Shown: in pieces, positions 34,258-42,666 of the stretch | Layout: each line of letters starts with the position of its first letter | Numbering within the stretch: position 1 is the stretch's first letter | From: Microlunatus elymi | GTDB taxonomy: Bacteria; Actinomycetota; Actinomycetes; Propionibacteriales; Propionibacteriaceae | NCBI RefSeq assembly: GCF_007362775.1 | Contig: NZ_CP041692.1 | Coordinates: 558,001-622,000 of the forward strand | Direction: 5' to 3' | Length of the DNA stretch: 64,000 nucleotides | Notes under the pieces: model-generated | Told to the model about the DNA's origin: nothing | Seen by the model: only the letters and a program-made list of their open reading frames with translations | Database searches by the model: none | Position numbers and translations under genes: made by a program

Positions 34258-34365
34258 ATGAGGATGTTGTTGAGACGGATCTGGCAGCTGGTCTGGACGA
34301 CCGTGTTGGCCGAGGCCACCCGACGGATCATGACGCGGCTCTGCCGTCGTCATCGGAGTCGGTGA
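34258..34365 (+). CDS. Small ORF, 35 residues, membrane-active-looking basic peptide
   Basis: ATG 34258 is preceded by GAGGGGGAG seven bases upstream, one of the best ribosome-binding sites in the window. The product begins MRMLLRRIWQLVWTTV, continues with LAEATRRIMTRL and ends CRRHRSR: an amphipathic, Trp-containing helix with a strongly basic tail. Its TGA overlaps the GTG of the mannosyltransferase gene (GTGA at 34362-34365), which argues for translational coupling. I do not recognise a family. It may be a membrane-associated accessory peptide for the mannosyltransferase or a leader peptide controlling its translation. Confidence 0.6.
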   Translation: MRMLLRRIWQLVWTTVLAEATRRIMTRLCRRHRSR

Positions 34366-35981
34366 GCGGAACCGACGTCGCAACGCTGCGATATCGCCCC
34401 ACCCGCTGGAATCGTGATCATCGCGTCGGACTGATCGGCATCACCGGCGCCACCCTGCTGTGCTTGATCGTCGGTGCGCTGGGTCCGTCGGTGGTGACCA
34501 TCAAACTCAGCCCGCGTGACGGCTTCCTGCCGCCGTGGTATCTGCCCAAGGGCATCGTGCACCCGAACGAATGGCTCGTCTCGGTGATGATCTGGGTCGC
34601 CATCGGTATCGGCGGGATCGGGCTGTGGGTCTGCCTGCGCGCGTTGGCCGACGGCTGGCGGCCCCGGGTACGCCGGTTGATCACACTCGGCATCGGCCTG
34701 GTCACCGCGACGATCCTGGTGCCGCCGCTCACCTCGGCCGACGTGCTGATGTACGCCGCCTACGGCCGTCTTCAGGTGATCGGCCGGAGCCCGTACGAGA
34801 CCACCCCGATGGAGATCTTCAGCAGTCAGTACGACCCGGTGATGCACTGGGCCGAACGACCGTGGACCAACACCCCCAGCGTGTACGGGCCGATCACCTC
34901 GTGGACCCAGTGGCTGGCCAACGTGCTCGGCGGCACCAACATGCACGACATCGTCTTCTGGCTGCAGGTCCTGTCTGCGCTGCCGTTCGTCCTTGCCTGC
35001 TTGGGAATCATCTTCATCGCCCGCAACGCCGACCCGGAGCGGCTGGCCCGCGCGGCACTCCTGACGATCTGCAACCCGTTGCTGATCTGGGCCGTCGTCG
35101 CCGGCGCACACAACGAGGCGATGTCGGCGGTGTTCGCGGTGGCCGGATTGATCTTCATCCGGAAGAGCCCGTTCCTGGCCGGACTCGGCGTCGGGCTGGC
35201 CGGCTGCGCCAAACTGAGCATCGGGTTGTGGGGCATCGCGATGCTCTGGGCCTATCGCCGCCAGCCGAAGCAGCTGCTCAAGATCTGTGCCGGAGCAGCG
35301 ATTCCGATGATCCTGGCGTACGGGTTCTGGGAGCCGAACGCGTTGTTCCAGGTGCTGCGCAACGGCGGCTACATCGGCACCGGCACCTGGGTCGCACCGC
35401 TGTACTCGCTCAGCGTCCAACTGTTCGGACACACCGCCGGCAAGATCGTCGTCGGCGTACTGAGCTACCTGCTGCTGCCGTTGGTGATCTTCGCGCTGTC
35501 GAAGGTGCTGCCCTGGCAGGCCGCGCCGGGGACGCCGACGGGGGTGGACCCGAAGACCGACCCGATGACGGTGGCGCTGCGGACGGCGATCGTCCTCGGC
35601 GCCGCCTGGGTCTGCACCGCGATGTACTCACTGAGCTGGTACGACCTGATGATCTGGCTGCCGCTGGGTCTGGTCGCCGGCGGCAAACTGGACCGGTTGT
35701 TGATCTTGCGCGGGGTCGCGCTGTCGGCGGCGTACGTACCCGGCCGGGCGATCGAGTTCGGTGCGTCGTTGGGCTTCGTGGCGGCACGCTTCCGCGACAT
35801 CGTCTCGCCGGCCGCTCAGATCCTGGTGCTGATCGCGATCTTCATCTGGTGGAAGTATCCCGACCGCGAACCGCTGTGGAGATTCTGGCGCGATCGCGAG
35901 GACCGCAGCAATGCTGATGCGCAGCTCACGCCGGTTCCAGCGGCGGATGAAGATCACCAACAGCGAGTCGCTGCTTCTTGA
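34362..35981 (+). CDS. mptB: MptB-like polyprenol-phosphomannose-dependent alpha-1,6-mannosyltransferase
   Basis: MptB enzymes are GT-C membrane mannosyltransferases using polyprenyl-phosphomannose to extend the mannan of lipomannan. The 539-residue protein has about 12 membrane segments. Family motifs include LTSADVLMYAAYGRLQVIGRSPYE (catalytic Asp in the first periplasmic loop), YDPVMHWAERPWTNTPSVYGPI, NPLLIWAVVAGAHNEAMSAV and YSLSWYDLMIWLPLGL. GTG 34362 is chosen because it overlaps the small ORF's stop; the open frame back to 34179 has no conserved residues. Its last 56 bases overlap the convergent YhgE gene. Confidence 0.85.
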   Translation: MSGTDVATLRYRPTRWNRDHRVGLIGITGATLLCLIVGALGPSVVTIKLSPRDGFLPPWYLPKGIVHPNEWLVSVMIWVAIGIGGIGLWVCLRALADGWRPRVRRLITLGIGLVTATILVPPLTSADVLMYAAYGRLQVIGRSPYETTPMEIFSSQYDPVMHWAERPWTNTPSVYGPITSWTQWLANVLGGTNMHDIVFWLQVLSALPFVLACLGIIFIARNADPERLARAALLTICNPLLIWAVVAGAHNEAMSAVFAVAGLIFIRKSPFLAGLGVGLAGCAKLSIGLWGIAMLWAYRRQPKQLLKICAGAAIPMILAYGFWEPNALFQVLRNGGYIGTGTWVAPLYSLSVQLFGHTAGKIVVGVLSYLLLPLVIFALSKVLPWQAAPGTPTGVDPKTDPMTVALRTAIVLGAAWVCTAMYSLSWYDLMIWLPLGLVAGGKLDRLLILRGVALSAAYVPGRAIEFGASLGFVAARFRDIVSPAAQILVLIAIFIWWKYPDREPLWRFWRDREDRSNADAQLTPVPAADEDHQQRVAAS

Positions 35982-38073
35982 TCATGGTCAGCGTGCCGAG
36001 GCCGAGCGCCACCACCAGGCTCGAGCCGATCACGATCACATCCCGCACCAGATGCGCGGTCTCGCCGCCGGAGATGGTCACCCGGAAGGCGTCGATCAGG
36101 TAGGTCATCGGCATGTACGGGTTCATCCGGGCGAAGAACTGCGGCAGCACGGCGGCCGGATAGGTGCCACCGGTCGACGCCAGTTGCACGATCAGCCAGA
36201 CCAGCATGATCGCCGAACCGACCGTGCCCAACGTCATCCGAAGGAACTGGGCCACGGCCGAGAAGGCGGCGGCGCCGAGGACCGTGATCGCGATCAACGC
36301 CATCGGACGGACCGGGTCGAGCCCGAGGAACAACCAGATCGTGCCGATGGTCAGCAGCCCGCCGAGCACGGCCAGCAGGCCGGCCGGCAGCCAGCTGCCG
36401 AGCTGCCGGGCGAACGCGCTTCCGCGGCCGAGCAAGGTCCGTCCGGTGAACGGTCGCAAGATCAGGAACGCGGTGATGCCGAAGACCCACAGCGCGATCG
36501 AGAAGAACATCGGCGCCAGTCCGCGGCCGTAGTAGGTGGCCGGATTGTCCACGTGCATGGTGACCTGGGCCGGTGAGGACAGCACCTGGGCGGCCTGGTC
36601 CTGTTGATCACCGGTGACCGCCGGCACCTTCTTCGCCGCGGTGGTCAGTTGATCATGGAGCGTGCCGGCTCCGTCGGACAGTTGACCGAGCGCGTTGTCC
36701 AGGTCGTGGCTGCCGGTCTTCAGCTGGTCGGCGCCGTCGGACAGGCCCTTGGCGCCGGTGTGCAGCTTGTCGGCACCGGTGGACGCCTTGTCCACCCCGT
36801 CGGACAGGCTGCTGGCGCCGGTGGCGGCAGTGGCGATCGCGGTGTTCAGCTGATGGTTGCCGGTGGCGACCTGATGGGCGCCCTTGTTGAGCTGGTTCAG
36901 ATCCTTCTTGGCGGACGTGATCGAACCGGACAGGTCGGTGATGTTGTTCTGCACACCGTCGGTGATGCCGGAGACGACGTCGGCCTGCTGCCGTGCGGCG
37001 CCGGCGATCTTGTTGGCTCGATCCGAGGCGGAACCGACTCGGTCGGAGAGCCGGCCGAAGGCGGGGTCGTTCTTCAACTCGGGATACTTGGTCTCCAGCC
37101 GAGCCAGTTCGGTGTCCGCCTGACCAAGATCATCGGAGATCGACTGGGTGCCGCCGGCGGCGGCGTCCGCAACGTCGTTCAAGGCCGTGCCGGCACTCTG
37201 GGCGTTCTTCTTCAACTGGGGCAGGGATTTCTGCAGTTGGGTCAGCGGCGGCAGCACGGTGTCGGTCAGTTGCTGGGTGCCGGTGGCGACCTGATCGGCC
37301 CCGTCGGCCAGCTTCGCCGACTTGTCCTGCATGGTGGCCAGTCCGTCGGACAGCTCACTGGCCCCGGTGGAGGCGGTGTCCAGGCCGCTGGAGAGGGTTG
37401 CCGCGCCGGTCTCCAGCTTCTGCGCGCCGGTGGCGAGGTCGCTGCTGCCCTTGGCGAGTTTGCCGGATCCGGTGTGCGCCTTGGTCAGTCCGTCGTCGAG
37501 TTGTCCGGCGCCGTCGGCGGCGTCGTTCAGCCCGGTCTTGATCTTGGACAGGTTCTCGAACACGACGTCGAAGTAGCTCTTCACCGCGGACTGGTCGACG
37601 GCTTGTTCGATCTTGGTCTGGGCGCTGCTGGTGATGGTGCCGATGACGAACCCGTTGGCGTCGTTGCGGCGGATCTCGATCCCGGCTCGTTCGGGATGGT
37701 CGGTCTGGCCGCTGACCAGGTCGGCGGAGAAGTCCTGGGGCACGGTGACGACCAGGTAGTAGTCGCCGTCGCGCAATCCGTTCTGGGCGGTGGCTTCGTC
37801 GGTCTCGTGCCAGTCGAAGGTGTGCTCAGACTTCAGCTCGGTGACGAAGTCGGCGCCGGCCGTGATGGTCCTGCCCTGGGCCTCGGCGGGCTGGTCCTGG
37901 TTGACGATGGCGACCGGGAGCTGGCTGAGTCGGCCGTACGGGTCCCAGTTGGCGGCCAGGTAGATGGCCCCGTACAGCAGCGGAACGATGGTGACGAACA
38001 CCAACGCGAGCTTCGGCAGCGGACCGCGGAACCTGCGGAATTCGCCGGCGGCAATGCGGAACGGGTTGGTCAT
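35926..38073 (-). CDS. YhgE/Pip-type membrane protein (ABC-2 fold)
   Basis: YhgE/Pip proteins (phage-infection protein family) have an N-terminal membrane segment, a long extracellular coiled domain and a C-terminal five- to six-helix ABC-2-type block. Here the N-terminus is ALVFVTIVPLLYGAIYLAANWDPYGRLSQLPVAIVNQD in two known blocks. Residues about 180-480 carry many copies of an 11-residue pattern such as ASTGADKLHTGAKGLSDGADQLKTG (broken across units), then six hydrophobic segments. The preceding ATPase gene ends two bases before ATG 38073, so the pair may form an export or lipid-handling complex. 715 residues, normal for the family. The 3' end overlaps the mannosyltransferase gene. Confidence 0.88.
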   Translation of the reverse strand: MTNPFRIAAGEFRRFRGPLPKLALVFVTIVPLLYGAIYLAANWDPYGRLSQLPVAIVNQDQPAEAQGRTITAGADFVTELKSEHTFDWHETDEATAQNGLRDGDYYLVVTVPQDFSADLVSGQTDHPERAGIEIRRNDANGFVIGTITSSAQTKIEQAVDQSAVKSYFDVVFENLSKIKTGLNDAADGAGQLDDGLTKAHTGSGKLAKGSSDLATGAQKLETGAATLSSGLDTASTGASELSDGLATMQDKSAKLADGADQVATGTQQLTDTVLPPLTQLQKSLPQLKKNAQSAGTALNDVADAAAGGTQSISDDLGQADTELARLETKYPELKNDPAFGRLSDRVGSASDRANKIAGAARQQADVVSGITDGVQNNITDLSGSITSAKKDLNQLNKGAHQVATGNHQLNTAIATAATGASSLSDGVDKASTGADKLHTGAKGLSDGADQLKTGSHDLDNALGQLSDGAGTLHDQLTTAAKKVPAVTGDQQDQAAQVLSSPAQVTMHVDNPATYYGRGLAPMFFSIALWVFGITAFLILRPFTGRTLLGRGSAFARQLGSWLPAGLLAVLGGLLTIGTIWLFLGLDPVRPMALIAITVLGAAAFSAVAQFLRMTLGTVGSAIMLVWLIVQLASTGGTYPAAVLPQFFARMNPYMPMTYLIDAFRVTISGGETAHLVRDVIVIGSSLVVALGLGTLTMIKKQRLAVGDLHPPLEPA

Positions 38074-38075
38074 GA

Positions 38076-38900
38076 TCACCTGCTGTGCTGGTCGGCCCGG
38101 GTCAGCGGGTCGGATTCGGTCGGTTGGCCGGCAGCGGGGAGCCGGACCCGGACGGCGTCGTACGGGACGGTGCTGGGCTCGACGGTGGAAACGATCATGG
38201 TGGTCCCGGTCTCGGCGACCAGTGAGCCGAGTGCCGAGTACAGCCGATGTTGATCATCGACGCACAGGGCGCGGTCGGCGTCGTCGAGGACCAGGAGAGT
38301 GTTCGGGCGCAGGCAGGCCAGGGCCACCGCCAGTAGCGTCCGGTGATAGGTCGGCAACTCCTCGACCAGATGATCCAACGGCGCCGACAGTTGCAGGATG
38401 TCGGCGACTTCGCGGAATCGCTGCCCGGCAACGGAATTCCTCAGCCCTTCGATCGCGGCGCGTTCCCGGAGCGCGTCGTGGACCGAGTGCCGTGGCTCGA
38501 CGTCGACCCGGTCGGCGATCCGCGCCGCGGTGCTGATCTTGTGCAGCTTCCGGGGTTCGGCGAACGCGTCCACTCCGGCCACCCGAAGCGATCCGCGGAC
38601 GCCGCGGGATCGCCCGATCATCGCCAGCAGCAGGGTCGACTTGCCGCTGCCGTTCCCGCCGACGACTACCGCGAGCGCTTCGGTGGGAATCGTGAAATCC
38701 AGGCGTGAGAAGACCCGGAAGCCGCCGCTGCCGAGGTCCAGGCCGCGAGCGACGACGAGATCGGTTCTCGGGTCAGCGCTTCTGGTTCGTCGATCTTGGT
38801 CGGTGGGGCGAGCTTGCTCGTCGAGGAACGCCCGGTCGACCCGGTCACCGGTGGGTGTCGGCGCACTGGACGGCGTCGCGTCGCGATCGATGTCGGTCAT
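38076..38900 (-). CDS. Divergent ABC transporter ATP-binding protein
   Basis: Walker A is intact (VVGGNGSGKSTLLLAM). Walker B reads LLVLDDADR, with Asp where catalytic Glu is expected. The LSGGQ signature is not recognisable: the region before Walker B has LVEELPTYHRTLLAVALACL instead. A roughly 50-residue hydrophilic extension precedes the core. It is sandwiched between the tetR gene (ATGA overlap at 38897-38900) and the YhgE-type gene, so it probably energises or regulates that protein. A slow or non-canonical ATPase is inferred. 274 residues. Confidence 0.82.
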   Translation of the reverse strand: MTDIDRDATPSSAPTPTGDRVDRAFLDEQARPTDQDRRTRSADPRTDLVVARGLDLGSGGFRVFSRLDFTIPTEALAVVVGGNGSGKSTLLLAMIGRSRGVRGSLRVAGVDAFAEPRKLHKISTAARIADRVDVEPRHSVHDALRERAAIEGLRNSVAGQRFREVADILQLSAPLDHLVEELPTYHRTLLAVALACLRPNTLLVLDDADRALCVDDQHRLYSALGSLVAETGTTMIVSTVEPSTVPYDAVRVRLPAAGQPTESDPLTRADQHSR

Positions 38901-39517
38901 TGCAGGATCCCCCGAATCGCGGTCAGCAGGGCGTTCTTGATCAACTCCGGCGGCATCGCGTTCGGGGCGACTGCGTGCTCGATCGCCAACGCCTGGGTCA
39001 GCGTCAGCAGCAGGGTGGCGGCGGCTTCGTCGAAGTCGACCTCCAGGCCGAGTTCCGCCGCCCTGGACCGCAGGTCGGTCAGCAGACGCTCCCGCTGACT
39101 TTCGCGGATCTGGCCGTAGGCCGCGGCCAGCTCGGGATCGCCGCCGGCGAGCGAGCGGAACTCCGCCAGCAGGGTGTGGGTCGTCTCGTGCTCGACGATC
39201 CGGTCGGTCAGCTCGGCGGCCAGCAGAGCAATGCCGGCCGGATCCCGTACTGCGGCCACCAGGTGCTCCGACGAGCCCAGCACGGCATCGGTGGCCGCCC
39301 CGGTCTGCTCGTTGATCACCGCCGTGAAGAGGTCGGTCTTGCCGCCGAAGTTGGAGTAGACGGCACCCTTGGAGAAGCCGGCCCGCGCGGCCACCTCACC
39401 GAGGTTGGTGCGCTGATATCCGTTGTGCAGGAAGGAATCCCGCGCCGCCGCGACGATCCGGGCCCGGACGTCGGCCCGTTTCGGTCGGACGGCGGCGGGC
39501 GGTCGAGTGGAGTTCAT
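38897..39517 (-). CDS. TetR-family transcriptional regulator
   Basis: An N-terminal TetR helix-turn-helix (RARIVAAARDSFLHNGYQRTNLGEVAARAGFSKGAVYSNFGGKTDLF, two standard pieces) and a C-terminal helical ligand domain. 206 residues from ATG 39517; the open frame continues to 39559 without support. It is the first gene of the tetR-ATPase-yhgE run and probably represses it. A palindrome-like site lies 33 bases upstream. Confidence 0.9.
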   Translation of the reverse strand: MNSTRPPAAVRPKRADVRARIVAAARDSFLHNGYQRTNLGEVAARAGFSKGAVYSNFGGKTDLFTAVINEQTGAATDAVLGSSEHLVAAVRDPAGIALLAAELTDRIVEHETTHTLLAEFRSLAGGDPELAAAYGQIRESQRERLLTDLRSRAAELGLEVDFDEAAATLLLTLTQALAIEHAVAPNAMPPELIKNALLTAIRGILQ

Positions 39518-39549
39518 CGAAGTGCCTGTTTCTGCTGGACCGAACCATT

Positions 39550-39567
39550 CGATACTCACAGTACTCG
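39550..39567. promoter_or_regulatory. Probable TetR operator
   Basis: CGATACT-CAC-AGTACTCG is an imperfect palindrome with a perfect TACT/AGTA-type core, just upstream of the tetR start. TetR regulators commonly bind such a site in their own promoter. Confidence 0.45.
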
Positions 39568-39655
39568 ATACCCAGAGTTTTGACTACTGGAGCCATCGAG
39601 GGCTTCGGACCGAGCATGCTTGAGCCGATACAGGACCCGGCGGAGGGAGGGGCAC

Positions 39656-40405
39656 GTGTCCGAGCAGCGTCGGATCTCGGTCCGCGGCGACAGCGTGGAA
39701 CGACCACGCAAACCCTGGACGCCGACGATCCAATCCTTGCTGCGACATCTGCGACGGACAGGGCAGCCCGTGCCCGAGCCGCTGGGTTACGACGACGAGC
39801 ACGAATTCGTCGGATTGGTCGTCGGAGATGCCGGTGACGCCGCGTGGCAGCACCAGTTGCAGACAGCCGGCGTTCGTTCGGCCGGGGCCCTGCTCCGTCG
39901 GATCCATGACGCCGGCGTGACCTGGCGGCGACCCGTCGACGCGGTCTGGTCCGTGCCGGCCGGGCAGGACGAGGTGATCTGTCACGGCGACCCGCAGCCG
40001 GCGAACTTCGCCTGGACGAATGGGCGCGCGGTCGGACTTTTCGACTGGGACGCGGCCCGTCCGGGGAGTCGACTCGAGGATGTTGCGTACGCGCTGCTGT
40101 GGCTGGTCCCGGTGGGTGTCGAGAAGGCCGAGTTGGAGCGGCGAGGGTTCGGCTCGATGCCGGACCGCCGGGCTCGCGCCGAGGCGTTTCTCGACGGCTA
40201 CGGATGGCGGGACAGCATCAATGTGGTCGAGGTGGCGTTGGCCCGGCATCGGCAGGCGATCGACGAGGTTGTCGTGCTCGGTAGGCAGGGACACCAACCG
40301 CACGCGGATTGGATCGCCGCCGGCTGGCCGGAACGCTGGCGGTCAGGCTTGGCTCGGATGCGATCGCTCAGCGACGGCTTCGACCCGGTGATCCCCGCCC
40401 GATAA
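39656..40405 (+). CDS. APH-like phosphotransferase
   Basis: Aminoglycoside phosphotransferase/choline kinase fold. VICHGDPQPANFAW contains the catalytic HGDxxxxN motif and VGLFDWDAARPGSRLEDVAYALL the metal-binding FDWD. The N-lobe is short, as in many actinobacterial members of about 250 residues. A strong GGAGGGAGGGG precedes GTG 39656, which settles the start. Small-molecule substrate unknown; resistance should not be assumed. Divergent from the tetR gene. Confidence 0.87.
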   Translation: MSEQRRISVRGDSVERPRKPWTPTIQSLLRHLRRTGQPVPEPLGYDDEHEFVGLVVGDAGDAAWQHQLQTAGVRSAGALLRRIHDAGVTWRRPVDAVWSVPAGQDEVICHGDPQPANFAWTNGRAVGLFDWDAARPGSRLEDVAYALLWLVPVGVEKAELERRGFGSMPDRRARAEAFLDGYGWRDSINVVEVALARHRQAIDEVVVLGRQGHQPHADWIAAGWPERWRSGLARMRSLSDGFDPVIPAR

Positions 40406-40419
40406 TCACTGCCCGACGA

Positions 40420-41460
40420 TCACCGCCGGCCGGCCCGGAGGGTGTACGCGTCGATGTCGGCCAGGATCCGGCGCTTCGTTTCCGCCGATGCGAACGACTC
40501 GCGTACGGCGGTCCGGGCGAGTTCGGCAACGCCGTGCTGGTCGAGGCCGAGCAGGTCGGCCGCGATCTCGTACTCGCGATTGAGGCAGGTGCCGAACATC
40601 GGCGGATCGTCGCTGTTGATGGTCACCGTGACGCCGGCCTCGACCAGTTGCGGCAGCGGATGCGCAGCCAACTCGGATACGGCTCCGGTGGCCACGTTCG
40701 AGGTCGGGCAGACCTCGAGTGCGATGCCCGCCTCGGCCAGTCGGGCCAGCAGTTGTTGATCGTGAGCGGCCGAGGTGCCGTGGCCGATCCGTTCGGCGCC
40801 GAGAACGTCCAACGCGTCCAGGATGGTTTGTGGCCCGGTGGTCTCGCCGGCGTGCGGCAGGCTGTGCAGTCCGGCTGCTCGCGCCCGGTCGAAGTAGGGG
40901 CGAAACTGCGGCCGGGGCACGCCGATCTCCGGACCACCCAGGCCGAAGCCGATCAAGGCCTGGCTACCAAGATCAACAGCGATCTCGCAGGTGGTCTCGG
41001 CTGCCGGAATCCCTGACTCACCAGGGATGTCGAAGATCCACTGCAGCTCGATACCATGATCACGAAGAGCTGCCGTCCGGGCATCGTCGATGGCCTCGAC
41101 GAACGCTTCCGGTGCGATCCCTCGGACCACCGAGGTGTACGGGGTCACCGTCAACTCGGCGTAGGCCACCTGCTGCCGCGCCAACTCGACGGCCACCTCG
41201 TAGGTCAACAACCTGACATCCTCGGCGTCACGGATCAGATCAACCACCGACAGGTAGACCTGGATGAAGTGGGCGAAGTCGTCGAAGGTGAAGTAGTCGA
41301 TCAGGGCGTCGAGATCGGCCGGCACCCCGGCCTCGGGATGGCGGGCCGCCAGCTCGGTGACGATCCGCGGCGACGCCGAACCGACCTGATGGACGTGCAG
41401 TTCGACCTTCGGCAGGCCGGCGATGAAGGCGGAGAGATCCGGATCGGGTTGCTGGTGCAT
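40420..41460 (-). CDS. add: Adenosine deaminase family protein
   Basis: Metal-dependent deaminase of the adenosine/AMP deaminase family, converting adenosine to inosine in purine salvage. Metal and substrate motifs are LPKVELHVHQVGSASP (HxH), LHSLPHAGETTGP (HAGE), RIGHGTSA, EVCPTSNVATG and TINSDDPPMFG, in the right order. The Gly-Ser after HVHQV replaces the more usual HLDG. 346 residues, normal. ATG 41460 has GGCAGGATGAG upstream; the open frame beyond overlaps the next gene and is not used. Confidence 0.88.
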   Translation of the reverse strand: MHQQPDPDLSAFIAGLPKVELHVHQVGSASPRIVTELAARHPEAGVPADLDALIDYFTFDDFAHFIQVYLSVVDLIRDAEDVRLLTYEVAVELARQQVAYAELTVTPYTSVVRGIAPEAFVEAIDDARTAALRDHGIELQWIFDIPGESGIPAAETTCEIAVDLGSQALIGFGLGGPEIGVPRPQFRPYFDRARAAGLHSLPHAGETTGPQTILDALDVLGAERIGHGTSAAHDQQLLARLAEAGIALEVCPTSNVATGAVSELAAHPLPQLVEAGVTVTINSDDPPMFGTCLNREYEIAADLLGLDQHGVAELARTAVRESFASAETKRRILADIDAYTLRAGRR

Positions 41461-41542
41461 CTGCTCATCCTGCCCCGACGAGGGCGCCCGGCCGCCGTAC
41501 AAACGCCCGCACTGACCGCTCCGGGCCCTATGCTTCTGCCCC

Positions 41543-42601
41543 GTGAACACGCCAGCCGCGGGATGGTATCCGGATCCGGCCGGCCGGCCCGACACCGTTC
41601 GTTGGTGGGACGGTACGGCCTGGACGCGCGAGCTGGCGGCAGCCGACCCGAACCCGTCGGCCGAAGGTCCAGCTGCGCAAGCCGATCCTGCCCAAGCCGA
41701 TCCCGGCAGCGCGACCGGCACCGAAACCGATCCGGTTCGGCAGCCGGCCGAGTCGGGCGCCGCGGTGGGCACCTTGCTGGCCGATCCCGCTGCGAGCGCA
41801 GGTCCGGACGACCCCGATCCCGCCGTACGAGAGCCCCAACCTGCTGGCCGACCGAGCGCTCGCCGCTATCCACCGGGTTACGAGCCCCGCCGCGCGCCCG
41901 CCCGGCACCGGAACCGGTCGCTGGTTTCGACCCTGATCGCGATCGCGGCGATGGTGATCGCCGCCGTCCTGGTGCTGGTGATCGTCACCCATCCGCACCA
42001 GGGCAGCGACGAGTTGAGCCCGCCGCCGCCGTTGTCCTCCTCGGAGCAGTCGAGCGCCGCCAACGACGTCTACTACGACGACAGCACCCGCGAGCTCACC
42101 GCACCCGGGTTGAAGGTGATCATGCCGGACTCGCCGTATCTGGTGCTGGGCTCGGATCCGGCCGTGCCCGGAATCCTCGACAAGGGCGCGCTCGGGTCGG
42201 CGAGCGTACACAAGAACTACAGCGGATCGAGCGACTGGCAGGCGGTGGTCGCTGCCGGCGTGGTGGACGACTCGATGATCGGCAAGGACCTCGACAGCAC
42301 CACGGCCGCCGTCTTCGGCAAGTTCGTCGACGACGCTTTCGTCGACGTGGAAGTCCAACTCAAGAAGAAGACCGCGCAAACGCTGACGACAGGGCTGCCG
42401 CATCCGGCGCGGGTGATCAACGCCGAGGCTCACTATCACGTCAGGGGATTGCCGAGCAGCTACGACAAGATCAGCGTGATGGTTGTTGATCTTGGCGACG
42501 GCCGCTACACGGGCTGGGTGTCGTCGCGGCCCAACGACTCCAGTGCCAAGCTGCAGAACGCGCTGCAGGCCAGCATCAAGACCGTCCAGGTCACCAGCTG
42601 A
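41543..42601 (+). CDS. DUF2510-domain membrane protein
   Basis: The N-terminus is a DUF2510 domain (AAGWYPDPAGRPDTVRWWDGTAWT), a short WW-like module at the start of many actinobacterial membrane proteins. A low-complexity Pro/Ala/Asp linker, a basic stretch and one membrane helix (LVSTLIAIAAMVIAAVLVLVIV) follow. The extracellular C-terminal domain of about 190 residues (LTAPGLKVIMPDSPYLVLG and onwards) is not assigned to any family by me. 352 residues. Its partner and role are unknown. Divergent from the deaminase gene. Confidence 0.8.
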   Translation: MNTPAAGWYPDPAGRPDTVRWWDGTAWTRELAAADPNPSAEGPAAQADPAQADPGSATGTETDPVRQPAESGAAVGTLLADPAASAGPDDPDPAVREPQPAGRPSARRYPPGYEPRRAPARHRNRSLVSTLIAIAAMVIAAVLVLVIVTHPHQGSDELSPPPPLSSSEQSSAANDVYYDDSTRELTAPGLKVIMPDSPYLVLGSDPAVPGILDKGALGSASVHKNYSGSSDWQAVVAAGVVDDSMIGKDLDSTTAAVFGKFVDDAFVDVEVQLKKKTAQTLTTGLPHPARVINAEAHYHVRGLPSSYDKISVMVVDLGDGRYTGWVSSRPNDSSAKLQNALQASIKTVQVTS

Positions 42602-42666
42602 CCGTCTGTACGAGTCACGGGGTTGTTCGGGTCGGCGGTCGACGGTGCAGCCGATACTCTGAGCGG

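Noticed and set aside
38076-38900. SMC/RecF-like rather than ABC-transporter ATPase
   Set aside because: Size, Walker A context and the gene pair with a YhgE-type membrane protein fit a transporter ATPase better; no coiled coils are present.
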